Assembly (NCBI GenBank): GCA_016210435.1
Contig: JACQUF010000198.1
Span: 1-12,114 of the forward strand
DNA from: Chloroflexota bacterium
GTDB lineage: Bacteria; Chloroflexota; Dehalococcoidia; Lucifugimonadales; Lucifugimonadaceae
Direction of reading: 5' to 3'
Length of the DNA stretch: 12,114 nucleotides
Positions 1 to 5,998 of the stretch are shown piece after piece. Each line of letters begins with the position of its first letter. Positions within the stretch are counted from its first letter, which is position 1. A model generated the notes under the pieces. It made no database searches and was not told where the DNA came from. It saw nothing but the letters and a program-made list of their open reading frames with translations. The position numbers and the translations under genes were made by a program.

Positions 1-258
1 CTTGCCGAAGCGCACGGGGTATCGGTGATCACGCATGCGGGCATGAACTACCCGTTCGGCCAGCACCTGGCGATGGCGATGCCTGCGATCGCGTGGGGCG
101 AGCGTTCCGAGGGCGTCTCTCCGCCGGGTGTACCGCTCGATGAGATGGTGACCCTGCCAGGAACGGTCGCGATAAAGGACGGCTACGTGCGGCCGAACGA
201 CGCGCCGGGCTTCGGGCTCGAGATCACGAAGGAGTGGCTGGAGGCGCGGACGGGATAG
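1..258 (+). CDS. Enolase-superfamily dehydratase (mandelate racemase/rhamnonate dehydratase type), C-terminal fragment
   Basis: Only the last 85 codons are inside the window; the reading frame is open from base 1. The family abstracts a proton alpha to a carboxylate in a TIM-barrel active site with bound Mg2+, usually dehydrating acid sugars in the cytoplasm. Seen here: a THAGMNYPFGQH segment (fragment residues 11-22), where the His is at the place of the active-site His near the barrel end of this superfamily. It is followed by a hydrophobic strand, a Glu-containing turn (WGE), and the closing PGFGLEI segment typical of superfamily C-termini. The Mg2+ ligands and general base lie upstream, out of view, so the substrate cannot be named. 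Rhamnonate/gluconate-type dehydratase is the best guess; other mandelate racemase-group enzymes are possible. The gene ends against a palindromic repeat at 267-302 that may end its transcript. Confidence 0.8.
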   Translation, partial: LAEAHGVSVITHAGMNYPFGQHLAMAMPAIAWGERSEGVSPPGVPLDEMVTLPGTVAIKDGYVRPNDAPGFGLEITKEWLEARTG

Positions 259-266
259 CCTTGGGA

Positions 267-302
267 CCCCTCACCCGCGCCCTCTCCCCAGTCGGGAGAG
301 GG
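267..302. repeat. Palindromic GGGAGAGGG repeat, copy A, between convergent genes
   Basis: A perfect 9-bp inverted repeat, CCCTCTCCC (280-288) and GGGAGAGGG (294-302), has a 5-base loop and is preceded by CCCCTCACCC (267-276). Read on the minus strand, the order is stem, GGGAGAGGGC, then GGGTGAGGGG, the same module order as the cluster at 11846-11936. It lies between two convergent stop codons (258 plus, 305 minus) and its stem ends two bases from the minus-strand stop. It could therefore act as a bidirectional terminator or 3'-end stabiliser, although no T-run follows. That role is inferred from position. Confidence 0.75.
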
Positions 303-304
303 TG

Positions 305-664
305 CTATGCCGCGCGGTTGGCGTCCGTCGGTTGCTGGTGCCTCAGCTTCAGCGCGTGCAGCTGCTGCGCGAGCGCCAGGCGCTGCGGGGGCGCCAGCCT
401 CGCGAATCCAGGGCCTTCGGTGTACCCGCCCGCGGCTTCAAGGTTCGCCCAGGCGCGCAGCTCTTTCTCGAACTCCCGGTCTATGTGGTCGATCATCCGG
501 TCCGCGGTGAGCGAATCGATCTTCACCGGGTAGCGCGGGTCCGGCATGCGCCGAGTGACCTCTCCGGTTTCGATTGCCCGGAACCAGTCTTCAAGCAGAC
601 GGCGCGCGTCCTGGACGATCGGCGGGAGTTTGGCGTAATCCTCGCGTGCCCATTCGTAAGCCAT
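305..664 (-). CDS. Unrecognised 119-residue charged, helical protein
   Basis: I do not recognise this family. The 119-residue product is soluble-looking and rich in charged residues and Trp/Arg/Glu helices (WAREDYAKL near the start, HIDREFEKELRAWANLEA around residues 60-78). It shows no signal peptide, membrane segment or catalytic motif. The ATG at 664 is preferred; an in-frame TTG lies one codon upstream at 667. AGGG sits about nine bases before the ATG. It follows the 754-1296 gene on the same strand after 89 bases, so the two may be co-transcribed. The 3' end abuts palindromic repeat copy A. It is probably a real gene, because codon third positions are GC-rich and the protein composition is balanced, but no function can be assigned. 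Confidence 0.6.
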   Translation of the reverse strand: MAYEWAREDYAKLPPIVQDARRLLEDWFRAIETGEVTRRMPDPRYPVKIDSLTADRMIDHIDREFEKELRAWANLEAAGGYTEGPGFARLAPPQRLALAQQLHALKLRHQQPTDANRAA

Positions 665-753
665 CAATTCGACCCTGAAAATACGACGCGGCTCAAGGCA
701 GCATCGGGAAGAGGGGTTCGACGGTCCGCCGGATCTGGTCCGGGCAGACTCGC

Positions 754-1296
754 TCAGGATTTAGCCGGCGTCTGGGGTTCGGAGTCGTCCTGGGCTTCGT
801 CACCGGGATAGTTCTTACCGGTTCCCTCTCGACGCGATTCACGAATCGCGGTGCCTCCCGTGCTTTCCTCCCATTTTCGAACAGCATCATCGACCTCCTG
901 CCGCGAGATGCCTCCGTCGGTTTCCGGTTCCGCGGTCGTTGTCGACACGATGCCGAACACCGCTTCGGCGCCTCGCTCGTTTCCTATCGATAACAGGGCG
1001 AAGTACACCTTGGACTTGATCACGAGCCCGAGATCGGTGTTCGCACCCTGGGACGTGTAGATGCTGAGGCGCTCTCGCATCATCCAGAGCTCGTCTTCAG
1101 TGAAGCCGACCGAGACAGGCTTCTGGGAGTTGAGGGCTTCAAGGAGAGCCGCGCCGACCTTCAAGCACGTGTCCTTGCTGGGCGCCATTCCAAGTGCATC
1201 CGATCCGGATGCGGCCTGGCTGGGCGCCAGGGAATGCTCGATGCAGATCAGTTCCGGCAGTTCGAGCTCGAGGCTGCGGGTCTGTTCCTCGGCCAT
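754..1296 (-). CDS. Unrecognised 180-residue protein with a disordered acidic tail
   Basis: No family recognised. The 180-residue product has three visible parts. The N-terminus (1-45) is acidic and Leu/Glu/Pro-rich. A compact helical core (about 46-115) contains FTEDELWMMRERLSIY and GLVIKSKVYFALLSIG. A polar, probably disordered tail rich in Glu, Arg, Gly, Asp and Pro runs from about 120 to 180. There is no signal peptide, transmembrane segment or cysteine motif. The ATG at 1296 is well supported: GGGAG lies seven bases upstream. A strong hairpin at 1332-1353 lies in the presumed leader. The stop codon falls inside a CGCTCAGG string resembling a module of the second repeat family (5978-5989, 10254-10265). 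It may share a transcript with the 305-664 gene. Confidence 0.65.
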   Translation of the reverse strand: MAEEQTRSLELELPELICIEHSLAPSQAASGSDALGMAPSKDTCLKVGAALLEALNSQKPVSVGFTEDELWMMRERLSIYTSQGANTDLGLVIKSKVYFALLSIGNERGAEAVFGIVSTTTAEPETDGGISRQEVDDAVRKWEESTGGTAIRESRREGTGKNYPGDEAQDDSEPQTPAKS

Positions 1297-1331
1297 TTTT
1301 GCGGCTCCCAGGTGCTGGCTGGGGCATCGTC

Positions 1332-1353
1332 AGCGGGCCAGCCCTGGCCCGCT
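1332..1353. other. Strong GC hairpin in the leader of the 754-1296 gene
   Basis: AGCGGGCCA (1332-1340) and TGGCCCGCT (1345-1353) form a perfect 9-bp inverted repeat around a 4-base loop. It lies 35 bases upstream of the minus-strand ATG at 1296, so any transcript of that gene starting further upstream carries the hairpin in its 5' leader. On the plus strand it is followed by ATTCTGTTCCGTTTT, a loosely T-rich stretch. It could be a leader structure, an attenuator, a terminator for read-through from the acetyltransferase gene, or a protein-binding palindrome; sequence alone does not decide. Confidence 0.5.
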
Positions 1354-1710
1354 ATTCTGTTCCGTTTTCGTTGCCCCCGCCTTGTACGACTACTCCTTGT
1401 TCTGCTGATTTCCCATCCCTGACTGCAGGTCCGCCGGGGAATCGTCAAGATTTTTACGATTTCCGTCATCCTGCGTCGATTTCTGCGGGGATGGTACGTC
1501 CCTCAGATACCTATCCGTTCTGGAATTTCTACCCCCTGAGCAGCCACCTGGCGTGGCGGCGGACACCACAATTTTGTGTGGGCCAGGTGCCATACGGTCC
1601 CACGCCATTCCCCGAACCGGGACCGATTTCAGTTTCCACCGTCTACCAAGTGATACGAATCAAAAGATAGAACGTACTCATAAAGGTCATGTCAGGAATT
1701 GGTGTTGATA
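1354..1710. other. Interval without a convincing gene
   Basis: This stretch separates the minus-strand acetyltransferase stop (1711) from the hairpin before the next minus-strand gene. It is less GC-rich than its surroundings, with A/T-rich patches near 1450-1465 and 1655-1680, as expected of a promoter-bearing spacer for the 754-1296 gene. A small 5-bp hairpin (GCCAC/GTGGC) lies near 1543-1557. Reading frames crossing it give low-complexity Arg/Ser/Gly-rich peptides with no motif. I see no RNA gene or clear promoter match. Confidence 0.4.
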
Positions 1711-2541
1711 TCAGGAAGCGACGTCAGGCCGGGACCGGATTTCCTGATTCATCGCCCAGCGTGGATAGTTGTCGAATATTTCGACGCCGGGTCTTGGCTT
1801 TCCAAGCGGCTGCGGCGGGACTCTGAACGGCCCTGCATAACCGTTTAACACACTGAACGAATATTTCAACCCCAGCGACCGCATGGTCCGGCTCGAAGGC
1901 ACGTTCCAGAAAGCCACCGTTGCGTGGATGTTGCCCCCGTTCGCCAGGATCCAGTTTCCTGCCGCGCTGATTACCGCCCGCCCGAGGCCCTGGCCCTTGC
2001 GTTCGGGCGCGACGTCTACGCCGATCTCCCAGATCCTGTGCCCACGGTCGCCGACCGTTGCCAGGGCGACGATGCGCTTGCTCTCATAGATACCGAACGC
2101 GGCGATCGGGTTGCTGCGCTCGCAGTGCCAGAAGACTTTCCAGTCGACTCCTGCAAGCTGGGCTTCGCTGAGACGGACCGGCCGCGCGTCGGCGACGGGG
2201 CGCCAGGTTTCAGGGCTCGCCAGGTAGTTTGGGACCGGGCCCCAGACTGCCACGCCCTCTGCGAGCGTTGATCGGCTGAGCTCGTAGGTACCCAGCACCG
2301 AGAACAACTGATCAGGATGCAGCGATTCGACTACGGGCCTGACCGAGTCGAGGAAACGCGGCTGGCACGTGATTGCGACAGTTCCATCGATCCGCACTCC
2401 GTAGAGCGGCCGGGACTCCGGGAGACCGGGGCCGGGCGCGATCAACAGGCCTGGCGTACCGAGATCCTCCGGCAGGGGGAAGCCCAGTGTTTCCTCGATC
2501 CAGGGCCGGGCAAGAGAGAACAGACTCTGGTCTACGTTCAT
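1711..2541 (-). CDS. GNAT-family N-acetyltransferase
   Basis: Cytoplasmic acetyl-CoA-dependent acyltransferase; the acceptor is unknown. The 276-residue protein has a GNAT domain in its C-terminal half. Beta strands around residues 145-178 lead into the acetyl-CoA pyrophosphate-binding motif A, VAPERKGQGLGRAV (178-190), where RKGQGLG fits the R/Q-x-x-G-x-G/A signature. A helix and the following strand end near 230. The N-terminal 120 residues are not GNAT-like and probably form a substrate-specific domain. The extra tail after 235 is rich in Pro and Arg. The ATG at 2541 lacks a strong Shine-Dalgarno sequence. The gene starts 25 bases after the CPBP protease gene stop on the same strand, so co-transcription and perhaps translational coupling are likely. 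Confidence 0.85.
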   Translation of the reverse strand: MNVDQSLFSLARPWIEETLGFPLPEDLGTPGLLIAPGPGLPESRPLYGVRIDGTVAITCQPRFLDSVRPVVESLHPDQLFSVLGTYELSRSTLAEGVAVWGPVPNYLASPETWRPVADARPVRLSEAQLAGVDWKVFWHCERSNPIAAFGIYESKRIVALATVGDRGHRIWEIGVDVAPERKGQGLGRAVISAAGNWILANGGNIHATVAFWNVPSSRTMRSLGLKYSFSVLNGYAGPFRVPPQPLGKPRPGVEIFDNYPRWAMNQEIRSRPDVAS

Positions 2542-2566
2542 TGGCGCGGATGGTACCCCAGGCTGG

Positions 2567-3277
2567 TTACAGCGCGACCGCGGAGGCGACCTCGCCCAGG
2601 GAATTTATGAACCAGTGGGTCATGACCGGCGCCACAAGACCTGCAGTCCGGCGCCGGAGCCACACGAGGAACAGGCCGCCGACACCCGAGACGACCACGC
2701 CGCCAAGGACCGCGAGCGCGAGCAGCAGCGGGGACCCGAGTTGTTCGGCGCCGCTCATCAGCTCCCAGGTCGGTGTGACGTGCCAGAGGCCGAAAAAGAC
2801 CGCGTTCGCGATCGTCGCCGACCTCAGGTTCGTAGCCGCGCGCCACACGCCGAAGAGAACACCTCGAAATGCGACCTCTTCGAACAAGGCGGTCCCGAGC
2901 GGTATTCGCACGACCGCACGGTAGACCAGGGGCGTGGTCCCGTCGTAGCCGTTCCCGAGGAAATCGGCCCCCGACTGGATCGAGTCGGGCACGAGAGCGG
3001 CGAGGAACACGGGCAGTCCAAGGAGCAGTCCGATACCGGAACCGACGACCAGCCCACGGGGCACCTGAGCTCGCCCGAACCCGAGCTCGTCCCAGCCCAT
3101 CCCGCGCCAGCGCGCCCACCCGATGAGCAACACCGCCAGAGCGAGGTTGAGCGGGACGAATGCCAGATCGTGCCAGTGCTGCGGGGCAAAGTTCGCGACG
3201 CCGTTGTAGGCGGCGAGGCCGCATCCCAGGGCGACTGCCGCGACCAACGTGACCGGGTGGCTGGTGCGTATTTCCAT
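2567..3277 (-). CDS. CPBP-family intramembrane metalloprotease (Abi/CAAX protease type)
   Basis: A 236-residue polytopic membrane protein of the CPBP family (CAAX prenyl protease and bacteriocin-processing relatives), which hydrolyse peptide bonds within the membrane. All three family motifs are present: EEVAFR (133-138), FxxxH (FGLWH, 162-166) and HWFIN (221-225). The paired glutamates, Arg138, His166, His221 and Asn225 are therefore intact, and activity is plausible. Hydrophobic segments include about 10-30, 38-54, 74-95, 185-207 and 212-225. The ATG at 3277 has only weak AAGG in front; an in-frame GTG at 3289 would add four residues. The frame stays open far upstream, antisense to the amidase, but that extension has no membrane or protease character and is rejected. 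It precedes the acetyltransferase by 25 bases and diverges from the amidase across an 87-base gap. Confidence 0.9.
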   Translation of the reverse strand: MEIRTSHPVTLVAAVALGCGLAAYNGVANFAPQHWHDLAFVPLNLALAVLLIGWARWRGMGWDELGFGRAQVPRGLVVGSGIGLLLGLPVFLAALVPDSIQSGADFLGNGYDGTTPLVYRAVVRIPLGTALFEEVAFRGVLFGVWRAATNLRSATIANAVFFGLWHVTPTWELMSGAEQLGSPLLLALAVLGGVVVSGVGGLFLVWLRRRTAGLVAPVMTHWFINSLGEVASAVAL

Positions 3278-3321
3278 CGCCTTGATCACCAGAACTCGGA
3301 AACAGTTAAAGTTTGCGCCAC

Positions 3322-3341
3322 TCCAATTGCCATTCCAATTG
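3322..3341. promoter_or_regulatory. Two TCCAATTG direct repeats before the amidase, in a divergent promoter gap
   Basis: The octamer TCCAATTG occurs at 3322-3329 and again at 3334-3341, a 12-base step, with each copy containing the palindrome CAATTG. They lie just upstream of the amidase ribosome binding site (GGAGG, 3354-3358), in the 87-base gap shared with the divergent CPBP gene. A weak possible -35/-10 pair for the amidase (TTGATC near 3282, TTAAAG near 3306) would place the repeats around or just after the transcription start, a position suiting a repressor. No regulator is identified, and chance duplication remains possible. Confidence 0.3.
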
Positions 3342-3364
3342 TCGTCGCCTGACGGAGGCTTTCG

Positions 3365-4804
3365 GTGAACATCAACGACGAACTGGCCTGGACGCCCGCC
3401 CATCGGCTGCGCGAGCTCATTCGCGCCAGGAAGGTCTCGCCAGTCGAATTGACCGAGCTTGCCCTCCGCCGGATCGAGACGCACAACGCTCGAGTGAACG
3501 CGTTCCTGACGGTCATTCCCGAACAAGCGATGGATTCCGCGCGGACCGCCGAACGGGCGGTGATGCGGGGAGACCCGCTTGGTCCGCTTCACGGGATTCC
3601 TATCTCGATCAAGGACCTGGAAGGCGTCAAGGGCGTGCGCCAGACCAACGGATGTCTCGTGTACAAAGACTTCGTGTCGCCCGCGGATTCCCTTACGACG
3701 GAGCGCCTTCGGAAGGCGGGGGCGATCATCGTCGGCAAGACAAATACTTCTGAGTTCGGCCATATCGGCACGAATGAAAACCGGCTGGGTGACGCCTGTC
3801 GCAACCCATGGAATACGGAATGCACGAGCGGCGCGTCCAGCGGCGGCGCGGGGTCGTCGGTGGCTGCCGGCCTGACCGCGATCGCGCAGGGAAGCGACGG
3901 CGGGGGTTCGATACGGATCCCAAGCGGTTTCTGCGGTATCTATGGCATCAAGCCGAGCCAGGGCCGGGTACCCCGACGCGACATGGGAATCGATAGCTGG
4001 CATCCTGTGAACTTTTCGAACGTCGGCCCGATGACACGGGATGTGCGAGACGCCGCGCTCATGTTGCAGGTGCTGGCGGGCCCGGCATCCGACGCCGAGC
4101 CAGGGACGATCGACACCGCTCCGCCGAACTGCGTGGCCGCGCTTGACCGTGGCGTTAAAGGCCTGCGCATAGGCTGGTCGCGCGACCTGGGCGGCGTGCC
4201 GGTCGACCCGGAGGTCGCTGATATCGCGGGCAAGGCGGCGCGTGTATTCGAAGAGCTCGGGGCGATCGTCGAGGCGCCGGAGTTCAAGATCGACGAGCCA
4301 CAGAGCGTGTTCGACCACTTCCAGGTGATCTACCGGACGAGGGCATACGCGGTCAACGGACATCTGTTGCGAGAGCACAGGGAACTGTTGACGGATTACC
4401 TCATCGAAGGCCTCGAACGCGGGCGTGAAATGACGGGCGAACAGCTCTGGGACGCTTACTCGATGCTCAACCGATACCGGGCCTATGTCCGCAAATACTT
4501 TGAAACCTACGATCTGCTGCTCACGCCGACTCTCGCGGTGCCCGCGTTCCCGATCAACAAACACCCGGAGACGATCGGCGGGATGAAGGTGCCACACCGG
4601 CTATGGGGGTTCACGCCGTTCACGTATCCCTTCAACATGGCGATGACGCCCGCGGCGTCGGTGCCGTGCGGTTTCTCCGATGGCGGATTGCCGATCGGGC
4701 TCCACATCATCGGCAGGTTTGGCGACGAGGAGACGGTGCTTGCGGCGTCGGCCGCATTCGAGGAGTCGCGCCCCTGGGCGCAGCGACGGCCTAAGGGGTT
4801 CTGA
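3365..4804 (+). CDS. Amidase-signature family amidohydrolase
   Basis: Hydrolyses a carboxamide (R-CO-NH2 or substituted amide) to acid and amine through a Ser-cisSer-Lys triad. The 479-residue length is normal for the family. The catalytic Lys83 lies in ISIKDL, the cis-Ser158 in GASSGG, and the nucleophile Ser182 in GGGSIRIPS. The spacings Lys-75-Ser-24-Ser equal those of fatty acid amide hydrolase (142/217/241). The Gly/Ser-rich signature block spans about 153-190. The start is GTG at 3365, with GGAGG six bases upstream. No signal peptide is seen, so it is probably cytoplasmic. A GatA role is unlikely because no gatB or gatC lies nearby. Substrate is not predictable; aryl or aliphatic amides are both usual for such stand-alone members. 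It converges on the hydroxyacid dehydrogenase with eight bases between stops. Confidence 0.93.
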   Translation: MNINDELAWTPAHRLRELIRARKVSPVELTELALRRIETHNARVNAFLTVIPEQAMDSARTAERAVMRGDPLGPLHGIPISIKDLEGVKGVRQTNGCLVYKDFVSPADSLTTERLRKAGAIIVGKTNTSEFGHIGTNENRLGDACRNPWNTECTSGASSGGAGSSVAAGLTAIAQGSDGGGSIRIPSGFCGIYGIKPSQGRVPRRDMGIDSWHPVNFSNVGPMTRDVRDAALMLQVLAGPASDAEPGTIDTAPPNCVAALDRGVKGLRIGWSRDLGGVPVDPEVADIAGKAARVFEELGAIVEAPEFKIDEPQSVFDHFQVIYRTRAYAVNGHLLREHRELLTDYLIEGLERGREMTGEQLWDAYSMLNRYRAYVRKYFETYDLLLTPTLAVPAFPINKHPETIGGMKVPHRLWGFTPFTYPFNMAMTPAASVPCGFSDGGLPIGLHIIGRFGDEETVLAASAAFEESRPWAQRRPKGF

Positions 4805-4812
4805 CCGCCAGT

Positions 4813-5769
4813 CTAGAATCCGGCCTTCTTGTCGCAGATGTGAAGAAGCGGCTTGCCTGCGATGAAGCGGCGCAAGTTGTCGCGGAAGATCTGCCTTCGA
4901 CCCTCGTAGAGTTGCGGGCTCAAGGCCGACGCGTGCGGCGTGATGATCACGTTGGACATCCCCCACAGCGGGCTGGCCGCAGGCAAGGGCTCGACTTCCG
5001 TCGCGTCCAGCGCTGCTCCGCCCAATCGATGCTCCGCAAGGGCCTCGGCCAGCGCCTGCTCGTCAACGATCCCGCCGCGTGATGCGACGATCACATGGGC
5101 ACCGGAGGGCAGCAGGCGAATGCGCCTGCCGTCGATCACGTGTCGCGTTTCCGGCTTGATCGGCGCGGTCACGACGAACCAGTCGGACCTGCGCATCATG
5201 CCGTCGAGGCCGTCGAGTCCGCGGCACTCGCTCACCGCGGACGGCACTTCCGCAGGGGCGGGGTCGACCGCGATTACCTTCATTTCAAACGCCGCAGCGC
5301 GGTTGGCAACCGCTCTTCCAATCGCACCGAGGCCGTAAATGCCGATCGTCGTGCCAGCCAGCTCGAGGATCCTGCTTTCATACGCGGGCGTCTGCCACTT
5401 GCGGGCCCGCTGGTCTTCGAAGGCCTGTGGAAGCCGGTGCGCCAGGGCAAGGACCACGCCGAGGACCCAGTCCGCCATCGGAATCACGTGCGGTCCCGGG
5501 GCATTGGTCACGATCACGCTCGAATCGACGATCTCCTGGACCGCGACGATCCGGTCGATGCCCATGCCAGGGCACGCGATCCATCGCAGCTTGTTCGCGG
5601 CCAGAAACACGTCGCGTGACGGCCAGCCCAGGAACCCGTCGGCGTCGGGTACGGCCCGCTTCTGCCCCGCGTCGTCGTACGCGGCCACGAACCGGATCTC
5701 GGAAAACTCATCGGCGAGCTGCTCCGCGAAGCGCTCTCCCAGGTGTGTCGAACCGACCACGATCTTCAT
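4813..5769 (-). CDS. D-2-hydroxyacid dehydrogenase, NAD(P)-dependent
   Basis: Interconverts a 2-oxo acid and its D-2-hydroxy acid using NAD(H) or NADP(H), in the cytoplasm. The 318-residue protein has the family's two-domain order: catalytic part (1 to about 100), nucleotide-binding Rossmann part with YGLGAIG (145-151), then return to the catalytic domain at the C-terminus. The catalytic residues are all visible: Arg231 in ASRGG, Glu260 in DATEVEPLP, and His279 in TPHAS. VDP follows the second Rossmann strand (Asp169), which usually favours NAD over NADP; this is a weak prediction. The ATG at 5769 has GGGAGG six bases upstream. Substrate is not clear: glyoxylate/hydroxypyruvate, phenylpyruvate or branched 2-oxo acids are all possible. 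It follows the E1-like ThDP gene on the same strand after a 215-base gap filled largely with repeat DNA. Confidence 0.92.
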   Translation of the reverse strand: MKIVVGSTHLGERFAEQLADEFSEIRFVAAYDDAGQKRAVPDADGFLGWPSRDVFLAANKLRWIACPGMGIDRIVAVQEIVDSSVIVTNAPGPHVIPMADWVLGVVLALAHRLPQAFEDQRARKWQTPAYESRILELAGTTIGIYGLGAIGRAVANRAAAFEMKVIAVDPAPAEVPSAVSECRGLDGLDGMMRRSDWFVVTAPIKPETRHVIDGRRIRLLPSGAHVIVASRGGIVDEQALAEALAEHRLGGAALDATEVEPLPAASPLWGMSNVIITPHASALSPQLYEGRRQIFRDNLRRFIAGKPLLHICDKKAGF

Positions 5770-5877
5770 CGGACGCCTCCCGTAGCGGCATCAACCGCGA
5801 GATATGGGGCAAACACCCAATGCCGCGGGCCCGTGCTGCGGGTAAGATACCCCGCTTTGAGGAGAGTTGACGACTGG

Positions 5878-5998
5878 GTCCGCCTCAGGCGGACGGCCGG
5901 ACTGGCCTGTGGAGGCGGGGGCATGCCCTGGCACGCAGTCGGGAGAAGGATCTGTTCAAGGAACTAACAGACCCTTCGCTTCGCTCAGGGCGACATTA
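5878..5998. repeat. Composite palindromic repeat, second family, overlapping the 3' end of the E1-like gene
   Basis: Modules in order: a perfect 7-bp hairpin GTCCGCC/GGCGGAC with loop TCA (5878-5894); GGCC/GGCC around 5895-5907; a 10-base palindrome GGGCATGCCC (5919-5928); an inverted pair GAAGGATCTGTT (5945-5956) and AACAGACCCTTC (5966-5977), 11 of 12 paired; then CGCTTCGCTCAGGGCGACA to about 5996. The first hairpin, the GAAGGATCTGT arms and the CTCAGGG tail recur near 10254-10339, so this is a dispersed family. It crosses the E1-like gene's stop codon (5985-5987). Its hairpins could serve as that gene's 3' end structure or separate it from the dehydrogenase gene. Confidence 0.7.

Noticed and set aside
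1194..1670. A 158-codon plus-strand frame and a 72-codon minus-strand frame (1390-1608) in the gap
   Set aside because: Both give low-complexity peptides without domains or a convincing ribosome binding site; the longer one is partly antisense to the 754-1296 gene.
2567..4597. A 676-codon open frame extending the CPBP gene upstream across the amidase
   Set aside because: The part beyond 3277 is antisense to a clearly real amidase and gives a His/Arg-rich sequence with no domain. Family motifs fit the 236-residue version.
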